Of a stretch of DNA of 64,000 nucleotides, positions 38,201-51,400 are shown piece after piece. This DNA is from Moringa oleifera. Lineage: Eukaryota > Streptophyta > Magnoliopsida > Brassicales > Moringaceae. The notes beneath the pieces were generated by a model, which did not search any database, was not told where the DNA came from, and saw nothing but the letters and a program-made list of their open reading frames with translations. Positions within the stretch are counted from its first letter, which is position 1; each line of letters opens with the position of its first letter. The stretch lies in contig JAJFZO010000229.1 of assembly GCA_021397835.1 (NCBI GenBank), forward strand, positions 2,666,001 through 2,730,000, read 5' to 3'. Position numbers and translations under genes: made by a program.

Positions 38201-38435
38201 GTTTTTGATATATTTCATTATTTTATAAATATATATATATACACACACATATACCTTATGTAAGGACCTTTTATGTATAAACCGCGGATTTGGGGAAAGA
38301 TTTAGGCCACAAGGGAAAGTGCGCTGTACCCTTTTCCCCTTCTGAATTTCCCTTCCAAAACCACCATCAAAGAAGTTGTCTGTCACTTTCTGTAGAAAAT
38401 CCGCTGTTGATGTTCCCTTGACATCGACGAGAAGA

Positions 38436-41400
38436 ATGCCATCCCCAACGACGACGTCCCTTTCAGTCACCCAAACCATCAACGGGTCGCATAGCTTCAT
38501 TATCAGGGGTTACTCCTTGGCCAAGGGCATCGGCATCGGTAAGCACATCGCCAGCGACACCTTTACCGTTGGTGGCTACCAGTGGGCCATCTACTTCTAC
38601 CCAGACGGCAAGAACCCAGAGGACAACTCCGCCTATGTCTCCGTTTTCATCGCCCTCGCTAGCGATGGCACCGACGTGAGAGCCCTGTTTGAGCTCTCCC
38701 TACTCGACCAGAGCGGCAAAGGGAAGCACAAGGTCCACAGCCACTTCGATCGAGCCCTTGAGAGCGGCCCTTACACCCTCAAGTATCGCGGCAGCATGTG
38801 GTTAGTCAAATTTCTCATTTCTGTTTTCGCTCTTTCAAATTTTTCGTTTTCATTAGTGGATTGATGAGTTATGTTGTCAAATTAATCCCAGCAACAAGTA
38901 ATAGTGGTGTATACAAGGAAGACGAGAACGAAGCAGCAACAATTCTGCTTAATTAATTTTGTAATGCGGGCATTATTTTCTTGCATTTGATCCGATTTTT
39001 TTTTACTTTACCTGACTACAAAGATGGTCCGTGTTCTATATGTAGAATCTGGATATATAATGTGGAAAGACAAGGAACCTAGAACTGTAAAATGAAGGAA
39101 CTTACTGTTTGCTTTTGATATCTAGTTGAACTTCTCTGTCTAGTTCCAAAAAAGATTTATTATTTTTATTTGTGTGATCTCATAGTTGGATATCATTGAA
39201 ATTGGGTTATTTTTCCCCTTTCCTTATGGTTGTATTTCTAGGGGTGTAGTTTCTAGCCTTGCAAGTGATTGTTGACTCCGATTTGATAACACCTGCCTCA
39301 TGCCAGTTCATGCAAATCATAATTCACTTGGGTGACTTTTTAAGGTAAATCCCTCATCGGATATGCACTAGGAAGATTTGGGCTTTATAAGAGGAAGAGG
39401 TCCCTCCTTCGGATAGGCTAGTGTTTTGGGTTCATATCTAACCTTGTGATAAGTGGTATTAGAGCAAATCCAATTCGTTATCTAATTTGACGCCAAATGC
39501 TTGTTTGGAAAGATGTGAGCCTTTGTACAAAGTGAATGTGCCACCACAAACAAGCAAGGAGAACTTGATTGTGACACGTGACAAGGGTCTCGCTAGTTTG
39601 GGTGGGGAAGAATGTCACAAGGTAAGTCCCACATGGAATATACAGTGGGGGAGATCTAGGCTTTATAAAAAGGAGATTTACCTCCACTTGATAGGCTAGT
39701 CTTTTGAGCTGGATACCTTGACTCTGTGACAATAGGCTAGTCATACGTTTGGCTACTGGATTCTTATCTCTGCCATTTGGAGCATAACTCTTTTATTGCA
39801 TGCCTACGACCACATTAATGGAGTATATCGAGAAGACATGCCAATTAGTTTTACTTGATGATTGAGTAGGTATGCCACCACGAACAGGCAAAGAGAACTT
39901 GATTTCGACGCACAAAAAAGGACATCACCTATTTAGTGGGGATAATGTCAGAAGTCAAGGTGCATCGCACGTCGGATACGCATTGAGGAGATCTAGGCTT
40001 TATAAAAGGAGAGGTACGTCCACCTAGTGGGCCAGTTTTTTGGGTTGGATACCTCGACTCTGTAATGATAAGCTAGTCATACTTTCGGCTAATGAATTCA
40101 TATCTCTTTTGCTTGGAGCTCGATTCTTTCATTGTATGCCTATGGTCGCGTTAATGGAGTATATCTACAAGACATGCCAATTAGTTTTACTTCATGACTG
40201 TGTAGGTATGCCACCACGAACAGGTGAGGAGAACTTGATCACGACAGGTACCAAGGGCATTGTCTCTTTGGGTGGGGGGAAATGTGACAAGGTTGGCTTC
40301 TCAAGGTAAATCCCACATCGGATACACATTGAGAAGATCTGGTCTTTATAAAAACAGAGAGATGCGTCCACTCGATTGGCAAGTCTTTTAGGTTAGATAC
40401 TTTGACTTTGTGACAATAAGCTAGTCATACTTTTGGCAAATGGATCTTATCTTTTCCACTTGGAGCACAATTCTTTTATTGGATGCTATGACCGCATTAA
40501 CAGAGTATATCTGCAAGACATGCCAAGTAGTTTTACTTGATGCACCCCCACAAACACTCGAGAACTAGAATGCGACATGCTATAACAGCGTCGGCTGTTT
40601 AGGTGGAGGAGGATGTCACAAGGGTGACTTTTCAAGGTAAATCCCACGTTGAATACACATTGGGGTGAGCTAGGCTTTCTAAAATGAGCTAGGCTAGTCT
40701 TTTGGATTAGATACCTCAAATTCGTGAGTATAAGCTAATCATACTTTCACTAATGGATTCTCTTCTTCTCTTCAACTTGTAGCATGATTCTTTTATTGCA
40801 CGACAATGACCGCATTAATGGAGTATATCTACAAGATATTCCAGTTAGTTCTACTTGATGATTGTGTGTCATTGGATGAACATGTGTATTGTGTAGATAG
40901 TAGATAGATCTATTTGAAATATGTTGGGACAATATATTGAATGGAAGAGCAATTAGCAAATTTATTGCCATTAAGAAAAATAGTGAGTGTTGAAATGGTT
41001 CTTTTGTTAAAATGTTCCTTCTTTTTTTTTTCTTTTTACTTTTTTGGGTCTACAACCCATCCTCTACTTTATGTTTGCAAATCCAGTAAAGGAGTGTAAG
41101 AAATGTAAATATCAATAGAGTTCTATGACCTGGAAAAGGGTAGATTTGTGGTTTTTTCTTCCCTTCCCTGACTCTTTCTTTTTCTTTTTTTCCCCATAAA
41201 GCCGTATTCTCTCTTTGACTTGTGATTCCTATTTTTCATGGTCTAAATCCATTTTCTTCTTATTATTTTCAGGGGCTACAAACGTTTTTTCAGACGGGCT
41301 ATGTTGGAAACTTCAGATTTCCTTAAAGATGATTGTCTGAAAATCAACTGCACTGTTGGTGTTGTGGTCTCAGCAATAGATTGCCCAAGATTGCACCCAA

Positions 41401-43620
41401 TACATGTGCCGGAATCAGATATCGGATCACATTTTGGCATGTTATTGGACAATAAGGAATGCTCAGATGTTATTTTTAATGTGGCAGGGGAAAGGTTTCA
41501 TGCTCACAAGCTGGTATTGGCTGCTCGGTCTCCTGTTCTTGGAAATGAATTTTTTAATGAGATAGAGCAGGGTTATGATGAAATATCGATTATGGATATG
41601 GAACCTAGGGTTTTTAAGGTAGCTTTTTTGAACATTTACTTCATTTCCTTTGGTTGTAGTGCTATTTTTATTTGAATGCTATAGCTTAATATGGTTGCAG
41701 TTGCAGACCTTGTGCTAGGTTTCTTTTTGTCCTTGTTATCTAATATTCTCTTTGATGTCTGTTGTGAAGGCTTTGCTGCACTACATGTACAAAGATACTC
41801 TTGTTGAAGATGAGGAGCTCTTAGCATCGAGTTCGTCTAGCATTCCATCTGCAGCAGACACATTAGTCGCAAAGTTGTTAGGTGCAGCACACAAATATAA
41901 CATGCCCCGGCTGAAACTGATGTGCGAGGCTGTACTCTGCAAGGAAATATCTGTGAACTCTGTTTCCACTATCCTGGGCCTTGCTGATCGCTACCATGCT
42001 ATGGAGCTAAAATCTGTTTGCCTGAAATTTGCTGCAGAAAATCTTGTTGGTATGTTTTGTGATAAATTCCTTTTGTCAAGTTATATGTATCCAGAACAAT
42101 TTAGTTACCATTTTTCTACCATCTTTATTTACCATGCATTGCCTGGTTACTTCATACCTGCGGTTTTGATGTAGGACACAGCTAGGTAAGTATGGAAGTG
42201 AGGGTTGTGGGAAGAAAGGGATTCGGGAAGAACAAAGAAGAAGGGGAAAGAAAACAGAAATCGGGCCTCAAGCCTTAAATAACGGAGATCTCGGATGTCA
42301 AATATGTTGATTTCTCAAAATTATCAGGACAACCCTGAATACTTGTAGTCACCAAATCCTAATAGCAGTGGGAAGTTATAACTCTAGTTATAAACAAATT
42401 GAAATCCTAACCAAGAAGAAAACTGAAGTCATAATTCTTCCTAAATTTAAACCTCAAAAAGCTTAGAGTTCTAATGTATCCTAATTTACTAGAATATCTC
42501 TAGTAATGCAAAACTTCGGAAAATTACATATTTGTTCTTATATTTTCCTATAAGGATAGAATTCTTCCATTTTTGCTTCTTTTGTTCTCCATCAAGTTTG
42601 CTTCTAGTTTTTCCTTTTTCTTGAAGGTATGAACAGAGAATGCAGGACATCTTGATATATTTGAATTAGCATCCAGCATTTAACTTGATCTCAGCAATGG
42701 TTGAGATGGAATTGGTGGTCTCCTGCTGTGAGTTTTGTGGGGCATGTTTGTTTCAGTGGGTCATTCTGTCTGTGCTTAGGCCTTCTAGCTGGGCCATCCA
42801 TTGGATTAGGATGACACACAAGGCAGTGAGGAGCTGAACTAGTATTTAATGGTCTTAGTTGCATGGATTCCAACATATACATGGATACTTCAATGTTTTC
42901 TCCTGATTTCCTGTTGGATCAAGATATTGTTAGGGAATTTGTCTTTTGTCTTATATGAGTTCTCTATGCTGAATCTGTGGGCCAATTTTTGCCTCCCTTG
43001 CCAGTGGCATTCACTGACAGTAGTTGTCATCTGCAAGTTTTCCCTAAACATTTATGATTGGCATGGTTTTACAAAGTATTGGCTGTACAAACTAAACTGT
43101 CTTATATATTAATGTTTATGGGTTCAAATTTTGATGGACTTTTTAAGTTTTACCATATGAATAGATCTTTTAAATGACCACTGCAGAGCATTCTGTTCAT
43201 AGAGGTTTTTGCTCTTCAGGAGGTCCTGAAGTTATTGAAAACCCAGAAATCGAGAGCGGAGCCTAAGGTTTTCATTGTTTCTGTTTAGCTATCTTCTATT
43301 GGTGCTCTAACTTCTCATTTCTGCATTCTCTGATTGCCCTGTCTGCTGCAGCTGTCATGCACTCGGACGGTTTTGACTACCTCAGAGAAAAATGCCCGGC
43401 GCTGCAGTCTGAGCTTCTGAAAACCGTGGCAGGATGTGACGAAGAGTTCAGTGGAGGAAAGAGCCAAAGTGTATGGGCACAGTTCTCTGATGGTGGTGAC
43501 ACAAATGATCGAAGCATAAGGCAACCCAACTGGGAAAATGGTGGGGAAAGAATTCAAGGCTTATGGGTTCAGCTTGAAGGTGGCGATGCTAGTGGAAGGA
43601 GTCCCAGGCATGAAGAATGA
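38436..43620 (+). CDS. MATH-BTB protein (BPM family), CUL3 E3-ligase substrate adaptor
   Basis: Four exons in frame: 38436-38800, 41273-41618, 41770-42049 and 43352-43620, encoding 419 residues. An in-frame ATG at 38376 would add 20 residues; 38436 fits the short N-termini of the family better. A MATH domain (about 9-150) contains [20 protein letters not shown] and [27 protein letters not shown] domain (about 176-310) contains [20 protein letters not shown] and [11 protein letters not shown], and a BACK-like helical region follows. BPM proteins join CUL3 through the BTB domain and recruit substrates such as transcription factors through MATH, for ubiquitination mainly in the nucleus. The C-terminus holds two similar tryptophan-containing segments. 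Intron 1 is 2.5 kb and carries a tandem array. Which of the plant BPM1-6 types it matches cannot be settled by eye. Confidence 0.92.
39300..40870 (+). repeat. Tandem array of ~335-bp units in BPM intron 1
   Basis: Units recur with starts near 39536, 39872, 40207 and 40541, with a partial unit upstream from about 39300. Each contains, in order: CCACCACGAACAGG-like sequence with GGAGAACTTG, a GTTTGGGTGG block, AAGGTAAATCCCACATCGGA, CTTTATAAAA, the GACTCTGTGACAATAAGCTA block with AGTCATACTTT, and GGAGTATATC followed by AGACATGCCAATTAGTTTTA. Spacing is about 334-337 bases. Units differ by substitutions and small indels, so the array is not recent. No open reading frame runs through it. Confidence 0.85.
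40311..40352 (+). promoter_or_regulatory. snRNA-type USE plus TATA pair (best of five copies)
   Basis: TCCCACATCG at 40311-40320 exactly matches the core of the plant U-snRNA upstream sequence element. TTTATAAA starts at 40345, leaving 24 bases between them, close to the spacing reported for plant Pol III snRNA genes and shorter than the Pol II type. Weaker copies lie at 39350, 39627, about 39964 and 40642. No U-snRNA body is recognisable downstream, so promoter activity is only inferred. Confidence 0.4.
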
Positions 43621-45414
43621 CATTAGGAACTTATCATCTGATGTTAATTAAACTGAGGACATTGAAAAGTAAAGAAGTATAGGAAAAAATTGTAAGAAAG
43701 CCTTCATTTGCCAAATATGTTATATTTAATTTCTGTTAGTTTGCCAGTTGTGTTTCTAATCTGTGCCCAGAGGATGAAGTGGACCTGACTGAGGATTTTA
43801 TTGTATGTCCAATGTCAGGATCGTGACTAGTATTTTCACCATTGGAGCCTGTGTTGGTTGCTTGTGTTGTGACTGGCCTGCTTTTGTGCTTGCTCATCAT
43901 ACCATACAATGGCTTTCATAGATGGCCCTCTGGATCCATTTGGTTTAAAAATTGAAGTTTGGAGTTAGGGCTGTTTTAAAACTAGCTTGTTAGGTTCATT
44001 GAGTCATCAGCTCACTGATTTTAGCTTGTTTTAAATTGATTTCTGATGATGTTAGGGGTGGGAATTTTTCCCCTAGAGGTGGGTATGACGGCTTTAGATA
44101 GTGTCTAATAGCATTGGAGGGTGGGAAGGCTCCAATGGGGATGAAAATGAAATTTTCAAATTTTTATTTTTAATAGAATTTTTATTTTTTTTAGGATGAT
44201 GGTGGAAACCAAGATTATGTTTTCATTTTACTTTTGATTTTGATCTCACTTTGTTTATTTGTTTTATTCTTGTAATATATTGTACAACCTCATCTATAAA
44301 ACTCAAAATCTAAGACTCAAATTAATTTAATTGAAATTTAAAATTTTTCCAAATTTAAAATTAAAATAAAATTTAATTCATACTTAATTCAATCTAAAAT
44401 TAAAATATATAAAGATAAACATTTTTTGTTTACTTATTTAATAAATAAGAAGAGGAGATCAAAAAATTTAGCTTTAAAACATAAATATTTTGTCTTTATT
44501 CCCAATTTTGTTAAAGGGAGAGAGAGAGAGAGAGAAAAAAAAAAAAAAAAAAAGAGGACAAGACACTGGTCTCATTTTTTCCCTAATCAATGCATTTCAT
44601 TATTGTTAAAGTTGAATGAAACAAAAATCACATCAAATAATTGAATTAAATTAGTTTAATTCAATTAACAAAATTATTAAAGAGCCAAATTGAAATTTTT
44701 TTAAGTTATTAAATTTTTAACTCATTATTTAATTAAAATTTTTTAAGGAAAATAAATCTCTAATCTATTAATCAAATATTCCTATTTAAATATTTGGATT
44801 ATAAAAAATAAAATTATGATTAAATGTGATATAAAATTTTATTTTAGAAATATCAGATGTATTTACTGTGGCAATAATATGGACAGGAACTGTTCATATG
44901 GTACATTTTCAGAGAGAGATATGTGTGTATGTGTGCGTGTGTGTGTGTGCGGGGGGGACCACTTAGATATCTAATAAGGTAACAGGTAGCTCTTACACAT
45001 AGCTGACAACTAAAAAACCACTGAGACGAGCAAAATTATTAAAACTACGGGACGTGGATATGTTATAAGTTCTCATATTATTTTCTAGGATTAAGGATAG
45101 AAGACCAGCTGGTGTAAATCTCTATATCTTTGCACGGAAAACTACAATACGAAATCTTTGAATTATTATTTTTTTTTTAAACCAGAAGGATAAGATTCTT
45201 CAGAAGTAGTTACTTGGACGCAACAACCGAATTGCTCTTCCTTCCTCAGTTCTCACCCGCTCCAAAATGGAAGATCTATGCTTTCTCTTTAAGATTCGAT
45301 GAAACCAGTCAGGGTTTGTTGTAGATTGATCGCCAAAGAAGCTCTTTTAGCTTTGGACAATTTTTCCTAAAAGAAAGAGCTAGCACCGTGGTGGCGTTTG
45401 GTTTACAAGTTGAT
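43621..45414. other. Intergenic region between BPM and CAT4-like gene
   Basis: Contains the BPM 3' UTR, A+T-rich DNA, a (GA)n plus poly-A tract at about 44518-44552, and a (TG)n tract ending in a G run at about 44920-44958. The last 250 bases are G+C-richer and should hold the CAT4-like promoter and 5' UTR. No further gene is supported. Confidence 0.5.
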
Positions 45415-48400
45415 ATGCAAAATTTTGGAGTGAAGTGTTCTGGGGGCTTAAGGAGTTTGGTGAGGAGAAAGCAAGTTGATTCTGTTAATCTGAGAACGAG
45501 GAGTCAGTTGGCCAAGAAATTATCTGCTCTTGACCTCATTGCCATTGGTACCAACTTCAATTACTTTATCCACAGATTACGACTTGGCTCTGTTTATTTT
45601 CTGATCTTTTGCTCACGTGACTACGTCTGGGAATTCCATTAAATGGGCACATCATGTCTTCCCTGCCATGTTCTTATTTGTTTCAGATTCTTGAAATGTG
45701 CTCAAATTTTGAAACTGGGTTTCATTTTTTGTCACATTCTTCTGTCTCTGATTTTATGCTTGTATGATGCAGGGAAAATTTTACAGAATGGCTATGTAAC
45801 ATATTTTATATCTTTACCAACTGAATGGTATAGGGATTCCTGGGTTTAGTTTCTTTACTGAGTGCTGGTGCTAAGTTGACTTTCCTTATGGAGGGTATGG
45901 AAATATGGTGGCTTTAGTACCTTTCAGCTTTTGGTTTGTGGTAGTTTTCTCTGCCGGTTTTATTCCTCCTTTCTGTTTTGAGTTACTGTTTCAGTTGAAG
46001 CTTTTAGAGTGTTTTACTTAGCAGCTGAAACTACTGATTTCTCAATTTTATGTGTTTGATTAAAAATACAGAACTGAAAGTTATTTTAACTTGTGGTTTG
46101 GAACTTGTGTATCACCTGGGTGCTTCCTGGTTTGCTACTGTTTTGATAGACCATAGGTATTGATGGTGGTGAAATCTGTGCCTCTTTTGATCAGGAGTAG
46201 GAGCAACCATTGGAGCTGGTGTTTATGTTCTTGTTGGAACAGTTGCTCGAGAGCACACAGGACCTGCCCTTACTATCTCATTCCTAATTGCTGGAATAGC
46301 AGCTGCTCTCTCAGCATTTTGTTATGCAGAACTTGCTTCTCGCTGTCCATCAGCTGGGAGTGCGTATCACTACACTTACATATGCCTCGGGGAGGGGTAA
46401 TGAGAAACTTTTCAGATTATTTAATCTTTCTTTATCAATGCTCTTATATATCAGAGAGAAAGTGTTATTAAGTATAGTTAGCACCAAGGGGGTGCTACTT
46501 ATATGCAAGTACAGTGAGCTAGTTAGAGATTCTTAGGTTCCGTGATAGCATCTAGCTTTTTGGTGAAAGTCGACCAATTTAAACAATTTTGCTTCACCAA
46601 TTCAAAGTAAATCAGGACATGACAATATTTTCTCTGTAGGACTAGATATGCTTCCAGTCTTTAACTTATTCATTTTGGTTTGTTTGCAGTGTGGCCTGGT
46701 TGATTGGTTGGTCACTGATTCTGGAATACACAATTGGTGGTTCAGCTGTTGCTCGGGGCATAACCCCAAATCTGGTGAGGTTCAAAGAATCTCTTTCATT
46801 TGACTCTTACAGAGTGCTGAGCATATTGGAGATCCTCTGTTTCAGTTGGTACTTATTATCCTTCTTTTTGTTATTTTCAGGCCTCATTTCTCGGAGGTGA
46901 AGGTAAGCTTCCTGCTTTCTTGGTCCGTCAAACCATCCCTTGGCTCGGTGTTGTGGTTGATCCATGTGCTGCAGCTTTAGTCATTATTGTCACAGTGCTG
47001 TTGTGCATGGGAATAAAAGAGGTACCCTATCTAATTTTCAGCTTCATTGATTTGCAGTTGATCACCTTTAAGCTTTTTTCTTTCTTTCTTTTAACTGCTG
47101 TTAGTGTTTTGTCTTTAGAGTTCTTTGGCACAAACAATTGTTACGACAGTGAATGTTTGTGCCATGCTTTTCATCATAGCAGCTGGTGGATATTTAGCTT
47201 TCAAGACTGGATGGGTTGGATATGAACTTACTAGTCGGTAATTAGCTCTTTTTTTTCATCTGAACTCATTGTTATCTGCTATTGTTTCCGTGTTCACATT
47301 TTCCCTTAATTTTACAGGTATTTTCCCTTTGGAATAAGTGGGATGCTGACAGGATCTGCAGTAGTGTTCTTTTCATATATTGGTTTTGATGTGGTTGCTA
47401 GTACAGCTGAGGAGGTATTAATTTTCAGTGTTGAGATTTAGTGCAGTCTAGATGATGTTTAAGTAAGAAGTAGAACACCTATGCAGATCTTATGCATCTC
47501 AACCTTTGTTTGATATGATCTTAGTTGTTAATTGGCATAAAAACAAGGCCAAAAACAAACAGAATTGTGTTACTTAGATGCTTGGTTTGTTGTGGCTTGC
47601 TAGCTTATAGTTTAATCAGTTTAGTATACAATTAGGTTTGAGATTGATACAGCTTGATATGCTTGAATTGGTATAAGGTTTATATCACAAGGTATCTTTG
47701 CATACTAGTACAAGATTGAGCTTCAATACAAAGTTACTCCAGCTTGGTCAATAATGCAAGGGCTATGTCAATCCGAGTTCAAGCTTCCCTGTAGTTTATC
47801 TAGTGAGCTCAAAGCTTAATTTGGGCTTCAACTTCAAAAAAATCTAATCAAACCAAGCTTGGGGAAGGAAAAGCTTACCTTAACTCAACTAGATTGAAAC
47901 CCGATAAAAGGGAACATACACGAGAAGAAGGATGGGGAAAAGAATATATTTGTTGATTTATCTTCTTCTATCAAAATACTTCCTTAAAATTCATATCTCC
48001 TAGCGCCCATAGAAAAGAGAACGGGATTTTGTGACCAAACACATAATAATTTGGAGAAAACTTTGAAAGTGTCACTATTTGAAACATGATAACGAACTTC
48101 ATAGTTATGTTTCTGAGATCATGTGATGGTTTACATTCTCAATTCGAACATCTGCTACCTGTGTAAGTATTAGTTAATTGAAGCTATCATAGCAAGTAGG
48201 GGTGGCCAGTATTAGACACAATGTAATGGTTTTCACTCCCTTGGTGCCAGTAAATACTAAACTTTAACTTGTTTCTGCTAAAAAAAAAAAAAAAAGTTAG
48301 GGGTGGCCAACTTCGTGACTATATGCAGACTGAGGTGACCAGGGATGTTTGAATTTCTTAAGCGACTCATTAAATATCTAGTTGGTTTTTAAGGTGCTGT

Positions 48401-51400
48401 TGTAGATATACTGATACTGCAGATGTTGTGCTTTGCATGGCTTGGCCAGTGGACTTGGGTTTATAACCTTGGCTGAACTGTTTCCGTTGATGTTTACATC
48501 TGCCCAAGCATATGAGCTGTAGTTTGATTGTCAAAGGCACCCCACTGGAAGCCTTCGTGCACCCAAGAAATAGATTGTCAAAGCATCATAAGAGCTGTAG
48601 TTAGATTCAGACTCTGGGAATATGTTTTTCTCATCTATATAAGATATATGATATCAGTTGTGCTAGGCATGTCTCTTAACTTGTTTTAAGTTCACCATGT
48701 AAGGTACATATTCAACTGTGTCTTTCATAAATCTCAGCCATGGGAAGCATTCTGAATGCTGAGAATTCAACCAAGTAATGATGCAAGTTTGAAGAATCTG
48801 GAAAAGATCCAGTATATCAGTGAAATAATATAAACTGGCACAAATAATTGCTGGGTTTATGTGAGACAAATTTCAAGAATTTTGAGCATAAGGGCACAAA
48901 ATTCTGAGCGTTTTGAGTTTTAGAAATTTGTCTCTAGCTATCATAAGCATCCAGTATCACTGCCTGATCTTTTAAAAATCTTCATACCTTATCACATTTT
49001 CCCTTTGATTTTATTGTATAACAAATTTTCTCTAACTTATATCGACACTTACTATATTCCCATGAGGCTGTTTTGCCTTGGTTGACTAACTTCTGGTTCA
49101 TCATTATAGGTTAAAAATCCTAGAAGGGATCTGCCTATCGGTATAGGGATGGCATTGTTCATATGTTGCATTTTGTATATGCTTGTGTCTGTTGTAATTG
49201 TTGGGTTAGTGCCATACTATGCACTGAATGCGGACACTCCTATTGCCTCAGCTTTTGCAGACAATGGCATGCAGTGGGCAGCGTAAGTACAACAGCTGGC
49301 TACTGATTTGTGAAACCAAACCAATTTTCAAGTTTTCAGATTTTTTCTTTCTTTTTTCTTGCAGTTACCTGTTAACCACTGGAGCTGTAACTGCTCTGTG
49401 TTCAAGTTTAATGGGTTCACTTCTTCCTCAGGTGCACTGCTGGTGCTTATTTCTTGTTTATAATATGTCCATTCAATAGTGGTTTGGTATCAAAGTAGCT
49501 TTTTGTAGGGGTGTAAACAGCTGTTCTATTTTACACCCTTAGTTTTTACTGTGAACTTTCTTTTAACTTCCATTCTTGCCTGAATGTTTAAGCACATCTT
49601 TTAATAAATATTTGATGTTTATCGTTTCAAAGTTTGCTTGACTTTGTTGACTCTGATAAGGGAAAAAAAAGGGTATATTTACTGGTGCTGTGAGATAATC
49701 TGATCATGTGGAGATTTTATACTAGATTGTATCTTAATTATGAAATTGTGTGAATACTTTAACAGGGATTTTTTGTTCTTTCAGCCACGAGTCTTGATGG
49801 CAATGGCTAGGGATGGATTGTTGCCAACATTTTTTTCAGACATTAATGAACACACTCAGGTTCCAGTGAAGGGCACAGTAATATCTGGAGCCCTTGCCTC
49901 ATTCCTGGCATTTGTAATGGATGTTTCACAGTTAGCAGGGATGGTAAGTTGATTTATGAGTGAAAACAACAGGAAGGACTTATCCTTTGGCAAAATTACA
50001 AGCTGAAAATGTAGGAATATACTGAATTTGCAGACATTTTTGGTTCTTGGTACAGGTTAGCGTAGGAACACTGCTTGCATTCACAGCTGCTGCAATTTCA
50101 CTTCTAGTACTTAGATATGTTCCTCCGGCTGAGGTACCACTTCCTCCATCAGTTCAGTGGTCTGTTAACACAATGTCACAGGGATCCAGTAGAGATATAA
50201 AGGAGGTCAAACCTAAAAACTTCAAGGATGCTGTTGAATCTAGTGATGAAGATGAAGATTTACTTTCCAATCAGAAGGCATCAATTGAACATCCTCTTAT
50301 TCAGAAGCAAATAGATCAAGGTACAGCGAAGTTAGATGCTTTCAATTCCTTAATTGAAGCAAAGCATTGAAATGGTTATGCTTTCTGCTAATCCCTTTGA
50401 ATTGTTCTTAAAATGAGCAAGTATGTTCCAGTAAAACTCTTCTCAAGCATGTAAATCTTGTAGCGATGTGATTGTTTTTTTTTTTTTTTCCCTTTTTGTT
50501 CATCTCTTTCAAGACCTAATGATGATTGATGAGTTTTAGTATGTGTATAGCTTGTATGTTTGATTGTCAAGAAAACATCAATGAGAGTGCCTCATATCTC
50601 CCATTTAAACCGGTTAACCTGAATGCAAAATTGACAATAATGAAAAAGGAAAATGGCATCATCCAACCTTGCCCTCATTTGCTTATATATAAAAGAAGAG
50701 ATGTAAGTTGATGAAATTAATATCTTTTCTCATAATCTGCAACTATGTTGATCTTGGAGAATGGAATGGTTTGTCTACCTTGGTTAATACAACTTTTTGG
50801 ATGGTTTTATTTTTTAGAAGGCCGTAAGATTGTCAAAGGGAAAAGAAAAGGCAGTCCAGTGTTGTGCTTTCTAGATACTTTGCTTCTCTCCTGGTTGCTG
50901 GCTTACACGAATCAACAGATAAAAAAGTGGATTAAAAGAAAGTGGAGGTCATTCTGGTCTACCAAAGATGAAAAGAATTCAAAGTATTAGAGTCATTTGT
51001 CCTATATTTCTTAATGATGTAGCACCTGATCTATGTTGGATTCCTTTCTCTTGTTTTTATTTGATGAATGAGAAAGATATATGTTGTTACAATTGCTTTT
51101 GACTTTTGCTTTATAATGCCCGTAGCCTTAATTGCTCAAATACTTAAAAAACATTTTCTCCTCCCTTGGCTTCATGCTGAATAAATAGATGAAGAAGATC
51201 AGCAAAAGAGGCGGCAAGTTGCTGCTTGGACTATAGCCCTTCTCTGCATAGGAGTTTTTGTATTTGCATCTGCAGCTTCAACTGAAGTCATTCCAAGGTT
51301 TGCTAGCTGTGAAAACTTTTTTTGTAAAAATTTTCAAGTTGAATGCTTCTTGTCCTTCACATGTTTGACTGATTTGTATCACAAATATCCAATTTGGTTC

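Noticed and set aside
39300..40870. Functional U6 or other U-snRNA genes in the BPM intron array
   Set aside because: The promoter-like pair is present, but no U-snRNA body sequence is recognisable downstream of any copy.
50745..50990. Short ORF with a hydrophobic then basic tail in CAT4-like intron 10
   Set aside because: No homology recognised, no splice sites joining it in frame, and the exon 10-11 join is clean without it.
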